DNA from: Lumbricus terrestris | Lineage: Eukaryota; Annelida; Clitellata; Crassiclitellata; Lumbricidae | Assembly: GCA_949752735.1 (NCBI GenBank) | Contig: OX457037.1 | Span: forward strand, 35,587,871 to 35,651,870 | Length of the DNA stretch: 64,000 nt | Reading direction: 5' to 3' | In this document: piece after piece, positions 43,880 through 55,029 of the stretch | How the letters are laid out: every line of letters begins with the position of its first letter | How positions within the stretch are numbered: position 1 is the stretch's first letter | The notes under the pieces: generated by a model | Database searches by the model: none | Told to the model about the DNA's origin: nothing | The model's input: the letters and a program-made list of their open reading frames with translations, nothing else | Program-made: the position numbers and the translations under genes

Positions 43880-45027
43880 CTGGCATCAAGAACTCCTGAC
43901 GATACATACATGCATTGTATACAGCCTACATGACCACATTGACTAATATACGAGTATCATGCATATTGATATAGTAGCATTCTGGGCACACACGCGCTCT
44001 TGCGAGCGACGCACACGAACTCCAATGCAATGCGGCTTTATACCGGACCCGATGGTTCGGTCGGTCGGTCGGTCGGTTGGTCAACGCAGAAGGGTTGGTG
44101 GCTTATTCGCCACCGCCAACGCCGCCGCAATCACAGCGAATGCTGTCAGTGAGTAAGCCATATAGACGGAGGAGCACAGTTGGTGAATATACATCGAGCG
44201 GACTCTGATCATTGCGCATCCACTGCATGCGACCTCGCTCGGACTTCTCTGCAGATGGTGTCTGGATCCACGTGCATATATATATTTATATATGGACGTA
44301 CTCAGCACAGACGGTGTCAGTTATACCGCATATCACGACAGATATATATGGCCGCAGACAATTAAGAACGCAGGACAAACAAGGGGACGCGTGTGGTGAA
44401 TAAGCATACAGAGAATTGGACTGTATACCGAGTCGTCCGTATAAATCTACTACATAGTAGATGCAGAGTGTAGAGTATACGAGGTCCTTCGATGCGAAAG
44501 ACATCACTGTGAAACACGGTGCGACAGATCAGGTCTTGTGCTGGTTATTTCTAACATTCAATATGGATTTCACAAATTATAATATAATTGTAGGTTACAA
44601 ATGTGATACAATATGGCATTCGGGTTTACTGCCGTATTCCTCAAGTCATGCATGCACACAATCGAGTCAGAAAATATCAGTCATGTGACATAGAAATTAT
44701 ATTAAAATGCAAGTAAGTTTACAAAATTGAAAATAATGAGGGTGAATATTATGTGGAATGCACGCAAATGGGAAGTGATGTGAACTGACTGAATTTGTTC
44801 ATTAAATAAATTAGCTGATTTAAAAGCACGAGTTGAATATTTATTATGACTTTTGGAATAACGATTATAACTGAAGAAGATATTAGTCATTGAACCAGAG
44901 TCTATTTGAACGAGGTTATACACCGTATACTCAACTGCGCTAAAGCAGCAAACGTCCGTGAAACACAGCAACATCAATTAATTATTGGGCTCAATATAAA
45001 TCATGCTATCTAGCGGAAGAAGTTAGA
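43880..45027. other. 5' flank of the LRR gene, no exon supported
   Basis: Contains a (GGTC) run near 44056 and short ORFs without recognisable domains. A 5' UTR or upstream exon of the LRR gene may lie here but no signal decides it. A palindromic ctactacatagtag sits at 44448-44461. Confidence 0.4.
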
Positions 45028-46719
45028 ATGTCGTCTGCCACGGCTGTAGTCTATCTGGGACAGCCACTGCTGCTGATGATGATGCTGCTGCTGATGCTGG
45101 GACTCGCTTCCTCCAGAGGACACCAAGATGACGATACCGGAACGAATGACGTGGTGCTCTGTCCGAAGCGATGCGAATGCTTTGACGACTACCAGACTGT
45201 TGATTGCGCCAAACGAGGCTTCCTGACGCTACCAGCGTTGCTGAACTACACGAAGCGGTTGAGCATGGAGGGCAACCACCTCCAGTCGATCACCGTCAAC
45301 TCGTTTCGTTCGGCCGGTGATGGGATCGAGTCGATCATCCTGACGGACAACGACCTCGTCCTTATCAACACCGTCACCTTCTGCCAGCTGCCGCGACTCG
45401 GGGAGCTTGACCTCAGTCGTAACTTCATCAAGGCCTTCGATGTGGACACGTCGTGCGTCGCTCCGTCGCTGGAGGAGCTCAACCTCGGTCATAACCTACT
45501 GATCACCGTTCCGAAGGCGCTGGCCGACTTCGCCCCGGCGCTCGAGGTCCTTGACCTTAGCTATAACGACATCACGTCGGCGGCCTTCGATGTCTCATAC
45601 GCCCGACTCAGGTCACTGAGGTTCCTCGACCTGAGCGCTAACCACATCTACGAGATACTGACAAGTGACCTTGAACCGTTGAGGTCGACCTCACTGCAGA
45701 CCTTCTGCCTGAACGACTGCAAGATGATCGCCATAGAGGAGGACGCCATCTCGGAGCTGGCAAACCTGACGACGCTGTCGCTGTCCAATTCCTTCCTCGA
45801 CGAGGTGGCTCTCGAGAGGGTCTTCCAGAGGATCAGTTCACCCGCATCGTTGACCCAGCTGGACCTGAGCAGGACGCAGATCACCAACGCCACCGTTTCC
45901 ATGCTCGGAATGTTCCACGGACTCAGTCTCCTCGACCTTTCCAACTGCAACCTCCATCTCTTCGAACCACTCCTCTTCCGCCATCTGTCGGAACTGGAGT
46001 CTCTCCACCTCGACAGCGGCGAACTGATCCGACTGACGGACGTCGGGACCCTTCAGAGTCTTCGAGAACTCTACGCCCAGCGGAACCTCATCGAATCAGT
46101 CGATCTTCGCAACGCCCTCATCCTCGAAACAGTCGACCTATCGTGGAATCGCATCCGCAGTCTACCCGCTCACTGGCTGGACTCGGCCGATATGGTTCAA
46201 GACCTGAACCTCAGCCACAACTACGTCGCAACGATCGATCGCAACGCCTTCGACCTGACGAACGTCATCTACGTCCTTGACCTTTCCTACAACCGTCTGG
46301 AAAGCCTCCAGCCGTACGGATCGCTACGCGTTCGCAAGCTGATCCTCTCGCACAACAACATCACGAGGATCGTCAAGGGCGCCTTCGATTCACACTTCGA
46401 CACCCTCACGGAACTTGACCTTGGCTGGAACAGTCTGGACGGCGTCGAGGAAGGAACCTTCACGTCGACGCTCTCTGTCCTCCACTACCTGAACCTTGCG
46501 CAGAACCGACTGGGAGTGGCCCTTGCTGAGGGTCATCTGGAAACGATGTTCGTCAGTATGATCTTCCTGAAGGTTCTTGACCTTTCCTTCAATGACATCA
46601 CCGTCATAAGGTCACGGCAGTTGGTTCACCTTCGCCAACTCAGCTCCATCTACCTGCAAGGTAATCGCATCCAACAACTCGGAGACGCATCGTTGCAGGC
46701 CATCAACCTTATCACCAAG
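45028..46719 (+). CDS. LRR receptor exon 1: signal peptide, LRRNT and about 20 leucine-rich repeats
   Basis: 564 codons ending at the donor AAG|gtatgt in phase 0. Residues 1-30 form a signal peptide with a leucine/methionine core. Cysteines 45, 49, 51 and 60 (CPKRCECFDDYQTVDC) are an LRRNT cap. About 20 LRRs follow with LxxLxLxxNxL signatures (LGELDLSRNFI, LEVLDLSYNDI, VRKLILSHNNI, LKVLDLSFNDI). The family mediates extracellular recognition, adhesion or axon guidance, or innate sensing. The exon continues in frame at 49722. GC content and codon use are clearly higher than in the surrounding DNA, as expected for a selected coding exon. I cannot name the orthologue. Confidence 0.95.
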
Positions 46720-46827
46720 GTATGTGCACTGACCCTGGAACATGTCAAACAAAGCATGTGAAATTCATGACAACCAGATCTATATTCAGAGTTGTCATTG
46801 GTCGCCAAACTATCTTACGGCTACGAC

Positions 46828-47260
46828 CATAGATGTAAAAAACGTTTTTTTCCGTTTTTTATTCACTCCCAAAAAACGTCGTTTTTTTCGTTTTTTATTT
46901 TTCCCATCGTTTTTTATCGTTTTTTATTTTTTCTTTAACTTTATTTATTCATTTACTTTCGGTTATTATTTTCCTTAATTTTAATTTTTTCGGATATTCC
47001 TTATGTTTTCCGCCAACTCTCAAGAATTCGGCTAACTAAAGTCATTATTTCATCCTTTAACATCATCATTTAAGAGATAGCCTTCGTGTAGTAGGTTCCT
47101 AATGAATGTTTTCAAGGTTAAAATGCGGTTTTAGATGCAGCAAAGTCAAATTATTTACCGTTTCCGTTTTTTATCGTTTTTTTGTCGTTTTTTATTTTTT
47201 CGAAAAAAACGACGTTTTTTTCCGTTTTTTATTCCGTTTTCATCGTTTTTTACATCTATG
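46828..47260. mobile_element. hAT-like MITE, T-rich, at the edge of the minisatellite
   Basis: Termini CATAGATGTAAAAAACG and CGTTTTTTACATCTATG, flanked by gctacgac on both sides. The interior is a degenerate array of cgttttttattttt words. The flanking octamer is also the unit of the adjacent minisatellite, so its status as target duplication is slightly ambiguous. Confidence 0.85.
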
Positions 47261-48500
47261 GCTACGACTACGCTACGACGACGACGGCTACGACAACTGC
47301 TACGACTGCTAAGACTACGGCTAGGAGGGCTACGACGACGACAACGACGACGATGGCTACGACTACGACAACGACGACGACGGCTACGACTACGACTAGG
47401 GCTACGACTATGGTTACGACGACGGCTACGACTACGACTAGGGCTACGACTATGGCTACGACTTCGGCTACGACGACGGCTACGACTACGGCTACGACTA
47501 CGGCTACAAAGACTGCTACGACTAGGGCTACGACTACGACGGCTACGACTAGGGCTACGACTGCGGCTACGACTAGGGCTACGACTGCGGCTACGACTAG
47601 GGCTACGACTGCGGTTACGACGACGGCTACGACTGCGGCTACGACGACGGCTACGACTACGACTAGGGCTACGACTATGACTACGACTTCGGCTACGACG
47701 ACGGCTACGACTACGGCTACGACTACGGCTACAAAGACGGCTACGACTAGGGCTACGGCTACGACTACGGCTACGACTACGGTTACGACTAGGGCTACGA
47801 CGACGGCTACGGCTACGACGGCTACGACGACGGCTACGACTACGACTAGGGCTACGACTATGGCTACGACTTCGACTACGACTAGGGCTACGACTATGGC
47901 TACGACTTCGGCTACGACGACGGCTACGACTACGACTAGGGCTGCGACTATGGCTACGACTTCGACTACGACTAGGGCTACGACTATGGCTACGACTTCG
48001 ACTACGACTATGGCTACGACTATGGCTACGGCTACGACTACGGTTACGACTAGGGCTACGACGACGGCTACGGCTACGACGGCTACGACGACGGCTACGA
48101 CTACGACTAGGGCTACGACTATGGCTACGACTTCGACTACGACTAGGGCTACGACTATGGCTACGACTTCGGCTACGACGACGGCTACGACTACGACTAG
48201 GGCTGCGACTATGGCTACGACTTCGACTACGACTAGGGCTACGACTATGGCTACGACTTCGGCTACGACGACGGCTACGACTACGGCTACGACTACGGCT
48301 ACAAAGACGGCTACGACTAGGGCTACGACTATGGCTACGGCGACGGCTACGGCTACGACTACGGCTACGACTATGGTTACGACGACGGCTACGACTACGA
48401 CTAGGGCTACGACTATGGCTACGACTTCGGCTACGACGACGGCTACGACTACGACGGCTACGACTAGGGCTACGACGACGGCTACGACGACGACATCGAT
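47261..48500. repeat. GCTACG/ACTACG minisatellite, 1.24 kb
   Basis: Hexamer-based array (gctacgactacg, ggctacgac) with larger units such as gctacgactagggctacgac and a higher-order duplication of roughly 270 bp (compare about 47800-48010 with 48060-48260). It is open in several frames for 430-440 codons but has no gene-like features. Confidence 0.95.
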
Positions 48501-49164
48501 GATGAGTTGATGACGATGATGAAAAAAATGGCGCAGTTGATGAGTAGAAACATTAATTGGCATTGAAGAGTCTTCTTCAAGGATGGCTCATGCTTAAATA
48601 ACACACAGAATGTGGCATTAGTATACTATCTTTTATGGCATTAGCATACTATCTTTTTCTGGCATTAGTAGATCTATACTATCTGTACTCGTTGTCTTAA
48701 GATCTTCCTTTTCTCATCTTCCTTTTCTCACGGGACTTGCGCACTGATTAGGGTCTACTCCGATCGGCTCTTTAGAAGTTGTTAGATGCTACATGTATAC
48801 GATTTGTGCATATACCATTCATATATACCTACATACATAAAAGCATACATATGCGTGCATCCATCCATGCGTAAATATACTTGCGTGTACATTGTGCATA
48901 TACATTTGCTTTCCAGGGAGATGAATATATAATAGCCAGGGCTGAACGTGAGCCATGGTCTGTCCGGGTCAGCGACTCGGCATTGATTTTCGTGACCTGC
49001 CGTTGTTCGGGTCTTAGCCGGGTCGCATGTCTAACATTTTGGATCTATTCATTCATCAGAAACGCGATGCCAATTACCAAAGTTTTGAGATATCTGCACG
49101 AAAAGAATACTAAAAATTCATAAAAATTTATAAAATGTCATCAGATTTTAAAGATCTAGCGATA

Positions 49165-49309
49165 AAATTCTGATAATTATTCGGGGTTTCAAGACAAAGA
49201 CAAAAAAGGTTATCCGATTTTAAACTTCGAATAGATTTCGCAATAGAAGTTTAAAATCTGATAACCTTTTTTGTCTTTGTCTTGAAACCCCGAATAATTA
49301 TCAGAATTT
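49165..49309. repeat. 64-bp inverted repeat with 17-nt loop
   Basis: Arms 49165-49228 and 49246-49309 are reverse complements with one mismatch. The stem includes ggggtttcaagacaaagaca. Intronic. Confidence 0.92.
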
Positions 49310-49439
49310 CAATTTTCAGAGTTTTAAGACGAAACTATAAAAAAGATGGTAAAATTTTTCGGACAAAGGGTTTCGCCGCTGTTCGCATCAGACCCCTACG
49401 CCTTTCTCAAACAACTTTCAGCTTTGATTGTAGCAGAGG

Positions 49440-49655
49440 CAGCGGCGCCCGCAGACGTACGCACGTTTGCAAGTGCGTACAGCGCGATGACTAAAAAAAG
49501 TCATCAGTTTTTTCGGCGGATGGAAAAGGTATGTTTTTGGGAATTTTTGGCTAAGGTCATCAGTTTTTTCGGCGACCATGACGAAAATTTGTTCCCTGTT
49601 CCCCTTCCATCGAAAATTTCTGTGCGTACAAAAAAAAATCCTGCGGGCGCCCCTG
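49440..49655. mobile_element. hAT-like MITE with perfect 8-bp target duplication
   Basis: Termini CAGCGGCGCCCGCAG and CTGCGGGCGCCCCTG, duplication agcagagg (49432-49439 and 49656-49663). The acceptor of LRR exon 2 is only about 60 bp downstream. Confidence 0.92.
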
Positions 49656-49721
49656 AGCAGAGGGATGTACATGTACATGCATAGGCTACTGTAGCATATG
49701 CAACGACCTTCCATATTGCAG

Positions 49722-50204
49722 GTGATTCTGTCGAACAACCGTCTGGAAACGGTGGACATGGAGATTCTGCTGGAGCTGGAGTTCCTCCAGGAGATCGACC
49801 TCAGCGGAAACCCCTTCCACTGCGACTGTCGCCTCCTTCCTTTCCGCTCCTGGCTCAACTCCACCGCCGTTCGCGTCATATCCATCTACGACCTTCCGCC
49901 GCGATACCACTGCGTCCCTCCACCCGACGACCACCCTCGGCACCGCCACCCCACGAGGAACCATTCGCTCCTTCTCTCCGAGACGAACTGTTTCGAGTCG
50001 GACAGGGTGGGATCATACGGGGCTCAACAGACCGCCCTGATAGTCAGTGCCACCATAGGATTGGCCGTCATCATCGGAGCTCTGTTGATGTGCTGCGCGC
50101 ACAAGTGCAAGCGGCTCGACGTTCTGCCACGCTTCCGAGGGCAGATCAGATATCGAGAGGTGTCGTCTGTGGTAGAATCTGCTGCAACCGATTCGCATCT
50201 ATAG
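49722..50204 (+). CDS. LRR receptor exon 2: last LRRs, LRRCT, transmembrane helix, short tail
   Basis: The phase-0 acceptor joins exon 1 inside an LRR (exon 1 ends INLITK, exon 2 opens VILSNNRLETV), and the LxxLxLxxNxL register is kept. It encodes 160 residues: the final LRR, LRRCT cap (NPFHCDC, then YHC and NCF), an extracellular stalk rich in Pro/His, TM helix TALIVSATIGLAVIIGALLM (about residues 668-688 of 724), CCAHKCKR stop-transfer and a 36-residue tail ending SAATDSHL. No TIR or kinase domain is present, so signalling must use a partner or the role is adhesion. The 3' UTR begins with a minisatellite. Confidence 0.95.
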   Translation: MILSNNRLETVDMEILLELEFLQEIDLSGNPFHCDCRLLPFRSWLNSTAVRVISIYDLPPRYHCVPPPDDHPRHRHPTRNHSLLLSETNCFESDRVGSYGAQQTALIVSATIGLAVIIGALLMCCAHKCKRLDVLPRFRGQIRYREVSSVVESAATDSHL

Positions 50205-50445
50205 AGAAACACCGGGCGCTATATAAACACCGTGCGCTATATAAACACCGTGCGCTATATAAACACCGGGCGCTATTTAAACACCGGGCGCTATATAAAC
50301 ACCGGGCGCTATATAAACACTGGGTGCTATATAAACACCGGGCGCTATATAAACACCAGCGCTATATAAACATTAAACACCGGGCGCTATATAAACACCG
50401 GGCGCTATATAAACACCAGCGCTATATGAAGCGAACTCAAAGCGA
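50205..50445. repeat. 19-bp minisatellite directly after the LRR stop codon
   Basis: About twelve units of acaccgggcgctatataaa with G/T and short-unit variants. The first unit starts within a few bases of the TAG. It probably lies in the 3' UTR. Confidence 0.94.
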
Positions 50446-50639
50446 GCGACGACGAAACTGAATGATTATCATTTCTACAGTATAATTATAATCTACTGTT
50501 TTATCGCACAAGGCGTTGTATGTTTCAACAGGCCTAACTAAACGTTTGCGTTCGCAACTGCGCATAATTTATTATAACCTACTTTTAAAATTCTAAATTG
50601 AAAGAAATTGGACCTATATATATTATATATATAGGGCAT

Positions 50640-52821
50640 TAGGGTTGTCCAGAAAAATAAAAAGTTTCAGAAAACACCCAAAGTGAAGTTTTTCCCATGA
50701 TTTTATTCATGTGTGGCCTACAGATATTTTTTGCAGAATTTTAAAATGTCATCCTGAGGTCCCTCATGGCCCCTGAACTTAGGGACCGATTTTGGTAGAA
50801 ATCGCTCTGTATTTTCAATACGATCAACTTATAGCAAAGCAGATAGGACTCACAGTTGCACTATTAGACACCAAACTGATATAATTTTCATTACTCTTGA
50901 CTAATCAGCAATAAAACAAGTTGAAATGTAATATATGAGCAATATAAGGGGTCGTCCATAAATGACGTCACGCAATTCAGGACGATTTTTGACCCCGAAT
51001 CCCCTCGTTACACGTCGTCACAAAATTCATACGATATCTAGTAAGAAACTGTCACAAAATGTCACAGATGTGTGACCCGGCCCCTCCCCCTGGGGTGCAT
51101 GACGTCATTTATGGACGGTCCCAATGAAATACCAATACGCACCCGCCGCAGGCGTCGCATCATATGGTTCACATCCCTATTTTTCACATAATGTTAGTAA
51201 TGCGACTGTTGTGAATGCCTTGACATAAAGCCTATAGCCTATGCTTAAAGATGTCGACTCTGCAACAGCACCCAGACTATGATCACAGGACACTATTCGT
51301 AGTGCCTTGCTCAGTCTTCTTGTCAAAAGCTTGGTATAGCTTCATGATTGTGCTCTTCGACATCCTGTAAAGGCCATGGTGGATCTTTGTTTAGGAGCGG
51401 TCGTAATAATGGTTGCGAAGTCTGATAATAAGTTTCAGTTCACGCTCAGCTGTTTCCTTTACAACTTTGACAGCACAAAGCAATTTCTCAGCTGAGATGT
51501 ATGTTTGGTCACATGACCATTGATTGACTGGCTTAACTAGCCAATCATTGCTGATATCCAGCAGTCAGAACAGAGTGTGTGTTCCTGGGTCAGTTAAGTT
51601 CGTTAAGGTTGTATCGCGAGCAACTTGTTTGAAAGCAGGACCTATCGAAACTTGTAGATAGTCTCAGGCATGCAGTGGTGTTACTGACAATCGAGTCGCT
51701 AATTCTTCTTATCATCGGATTTTTGCTCAAAAGTACAAATGGAACAATTTCTTTCATGAGGTACCACCAGTGTGAGAGTTGTGGACAAATAGCGGGGTGG
51801 GTTGGCCTATGATCAACTAGGAATTGGTGTGTGAAAAACATACTCTACTATGGGTCTGTAGGAAAGACTGGAGGGTTGAGACCCCCAACCACCCTGGGGA
51901 TTCTTGCCCTGGGTACCATTGGTGGTTGCCAAGTTAATCAATTTCAGTATTGGCAACTGACATTATCAACTTCACTAAAATCAATCATGTCATGGACAAA
52001 GCGGGAGATCATCTTGCTGGAGCATCAGCAATACGACAGAGCAGAGCGTAGACTGAAGCTTACTATCAGACTTCGCAACCATTATTACGACCGATCCTGA
52101 ACAAAGATTGCCTTTACAAGATGTCGAAGAGCACATGAAGCCATACCAAGCTTTTGACAAGAATACATTAAGCAAGACACTACGAATAAATCTGGGTGCT
52201 GTTGCAGAGTCGACATCTTTAAGAATATAGGCTTTATGTTAAGGCATTCACAACAGTCGCATTACTAACATTATGTGAAAAATAGGAATGTGAACCATAT
52301 GATGCGATGCCTGCGGCGGGTGCGTATTGGTATTTCATTGGGGACCATCCATAAATGGCGTCACGCACCTCGGGGAGAGGCCGGGTCACACATCTGTGAC
52401 TATTTGTGACAGTTTCTTACTAGATATCGTATGAATTTTGTGACGACGTGTAACGAGCGGGTTTGGGGTCAAAAATCGTCCTGAATTGCGTGACGTCATT
52501 TATGGACGGCCCCTTATATTGCTCATATAGTACATTTTAACTTGTTTTATTGCTGATTAGTCAAGAGTAATGAAAATTATATCAGTTTGGTGTCTAATAG
52601 TGCAACTGTGAGTCCTATCTGCTTCGCTATAAGTTGTTCGTATTGAAAATACAGTGCGATTTCTACCAAAATCGGTCCCTAAGTTCAGGGGCCATGAGGG
52701 ACCTCATGATGACATTTTAAAATTCTGCACAAAATATCTGTAGGCCACACATGAATAAAATCATGGGAAAAACTTCACTTTGGGTGTTTTCTGAAACTTT
52801 TTATTTTTCTGGACAACCCTA
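50640..52821. mobile_element. 2.2-kb long-inverted-repeat transposon, superfamily unassigned
   Basis: Starts TAGGGTTGTCCAGAAAAAT and ends with its reverse complement, flanked by a perfect 9-bp duplication atagggcat (50631-50639 and 52822-52830). The arms are about 800 bp each (50640-51450 and 52037-52821) with few mismatches. The central 0.6 kb has only short ORFs (51590-51841 minus, 51831-52100 plus) with no domain I recognise. Its terminus resembles that of 60794-63088. Confidence 0.88.
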
Positions 52822-53086
52822 ATAGGGCATAGTAATAAATCTAAAAGTCAGTTAGGCTATAATTATATTCAACATCTGATTTTTAACTGTCCATTCGTCA
52901 AAGGAAACACAAAGAAGCGTTGACTATAATATAAATCAAAAAACGACATAATATAATTCTGAATAAAATATCTGAATAAAATAATAGCCTAATCCAACTC
53001 ATTTAGCCCTTATTAATATTAGGTATGCATTATATAATAACGCAATTACGTAGGCCTATCTGAACATTTATATGTAGGCCTATAGC

Positions 53087-53450
53087 CATGGGCGCCCGCA
53101 CATAGGGGCAAGAGGGGGCACTTGCCCCCCCCCCTGGAAAATTGAAACCTATTTTTCTCACTGCTACTTTTGGGGTTTATAACCAATTTCTTCGCATTTG
53201 ACAATATAAAAAAAAACTACTTTTAACTAATAGTTCTCGATTTAAAAAAATTATTTGCAAAAAGAAACAATTCATATTAGAAATTTAAAAAAAGTTAAAC
53301 TGAGAAATTTACATCAAGAAACCTCTATGAAAAATACCCATACATGTTCTTAACTCCCTGCTTTGTGTTTTTTGACCTTTTGCTACCATTTTTTTAACCC
53401 TGACCATCGTGCTTTGCCCCCTCTTGGAAAAATTTCTGCGGGCGCCCATG
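53087..53450. mobile_element. hAT-like MITE with perfect 8-bp target duplication
   Basis: Termini CATGGGCGCCCGCA and TGCGGGCGCCCATG, duplication cctatagc (53079-53086 and 53451-53458). Confidence 0.93.
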
Positions 53451-53694
53451 CCTATAGCCCTCTAACGCGGTTATCTAACATGTTGGTCGAGACAAGTGTG
53501 TCTTAAGATGGGTGTAACGGGAAATGTTTCTTGAGTTACGGTATTTGCGACGATAAACTGAGAGCTTGTCAAGGTAGAAGAATGAGTGGACTGCATGCTT
53601 AATATTTTTGAATTGAACTCAAGGATTCAAGTTAAAGAAGTTAATTAGCACCTTCCCTTGAACATGTGCCGTAAGTCAGTTTAAGACAAGAACA

Positions 53695-53811
53695 TCCTTC
53701 ACTCGCAATTGCTCAGCGCTTCGGCGTGAAACTCCGATGCAGTGTCCGCTCTGTATAGTCGGGAACGCCTCTGAGTAGTGACCTTGAAGGGGCGCTATAA
53801 CAAGTGCACAT
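53695..53811 (+). mobile_element. tRNA-derived SINE (family 1), head missing
   Basis: Plus-strand body and tail (ccttcactcgcaattgctca ... aggggcgctataacaagtgc) without the tRNA-like head, the usual 5' truncation. Confidence 0.85.
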
Positions 53812-54346
53812 ACAAAGAAACAAAATATATTAACAGTTTTTAAAAGATCATTGAAGGAAATTATGCATGCATGATAACAGTTCATAAATGTAAAGTAGCC
53901 TGCAACCCTCGGAGAAAGAAGCACGCCGCTTCAATTTGGTCGACTCAACTGCAGGTTTGCCTGCTCTCAAACTATTGTGGGTAACTATATGAAACTTTGG
54001 AACTTAAATAATTATAGAGTCAATGAAATCAACGCAGGTGGTTTTGATCAGACCTTCATTTTGTTTTATTCAAAGTTACACGCCGTCGTACCATGGTATT
54101 ATTTTGTATTGCAATAAGAAGAAATTAGGCCGATACATATAGCCTACAGTGCAGCAATTATAATTTGTCATAATTTTATCCACACACAAAATTTTACAGC
54201 AATAAATATTCAGGAAAAACTGTCATAATGCAGGTCTACATGCTTGGGATTTTTAATCTAGATTTTTCAATTGTAGAACAGCATTGCTTTCAGGTATACA
54301 ATATCTATTACATGTATGTAGGTTTATTTATTAGATCCTTAATATA

Positions 54347-54386
54347 TTGCGCCCCGTCAAGACTATTCTACTCAGAAGCGCTCCCA
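54347..54386 (-). mobile_element. SINE tail fragment
   Basis: gcgccccgtcaagactattc and actcagaagcgctccc match the SINE 3' tail in reverse. Confidence 0.6.
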
Positions 54387-54462
54387 ATTAACCAACCTCG
54401 GCTAAACAGGACAGTCTTAAGGCTAGATAAAGTGATGCCTGGGCACTAGTCATTCAAAGCCC

Positions 54463-54790
54463 TTATATAGCGCCCCTTCAATAAACTACTCAGAGGCGCT
54501 CCTTGGGCGCTATAGTCCTGGCGAAGTGCCACATGGAAGTCCATTCCAGGTGGGAGGGCCAGCGACCGAGAAAGCTCGGATTTGCTTTGTGAAGAGACGC
54601 AAGCGAGGGACAAGAAGCTCAGCTGGAACAGATGAAGGAAGGGAACACACCCCCCACACCACCACATTGAACATTCAAGGTAGAACAGCAAAGTTCCGCA
54701 TGTATTAAGCTTACAGGGAGTCGAACCTCGATGCAACGCCATATAAATGCAGGGAACCGATATGCTATCCGCTGAGGGAAAGTGAGCCAA
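54463..54790 (-). mobile_element. tRNA-derived SINE (family 3) sharing the family 1 tail
   Basis: The minus-strand head ccctcagcggatagcatatc with B box gaggttcgactcc lies at about 54730-54785. The tail agcgcctctgagtagtttat, then ggggcgctatataagg, is the family 1 tail. Different heads on a shared 3' tail imply a common LINE partner. Confidence 0.72.
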
Positions 54791-54815
54791 TGAAGGACAT
54801 CCCGCATGTAGCCTA

Positions 54816-55026
54816 CAGGGTGCGCCAAAAAAGACCCCTAGGTTTTTGCCAATAACTTGGCCAAAAGTAAGAATTTCGAAATGAAATTTTACAGCCTCAA
54901 AGACAATTCATATTTACACATGATGGTCAGATTCCATCAAAATATTTCAAACAGAACAAAAGTTGAAATTCTTAGTTTTGGCCAAGATATTGGCAAAAAT
55001 CCAAGGGGTATTTTTGGCGCAACCTG
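54816..55026. mobile_element. Tc1/mariner-type MITE, 211 bp
   Basis: CAGGGTGCGCCAAAAAAGAC at the left, ATTTTTGGCGCAACCTG at the right, both abutting TA. Internally it matches the 42935 foldback (ttggccaaaagtaagaattt, acacatgatggtcagatt). Confidence 0.88.
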
Positions 55027-55029
55027 TAG

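Larger units (their letters stand above)
46720..49721 (+). other. LRR gene intron, packed with repeats
   Basis: Donor gtatgtgcac, acceptor ttccatattgcag. It contains a hAT-like element (46828-47260), a 1.2-kb minisatellite (47261-48500), a hairpin (49165-49309) and a second hAT MITE (49440-49655). The long Thr/Ala- or Val/Ala-rich ORFs here are products of the minisatellite. Confidence 0.9.

Noticed and set aside
44040..44165. Possible signal-peptide exon upstream of the LRR gene.
   Set aside because: The LRR ORF already begins with a good signal peptide at 45028, and no donor/acceptor pair requires another exon.
47182..48563. Two overlapping ORFs of 430-440 codons (Thr/Ala-rich plus strand, Val/Ala-rich minus strand).
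   Set aside because: Both are translations of the GCTACG/ACTACG minisatellite in the LRR intron. No start context, domain or splice support.
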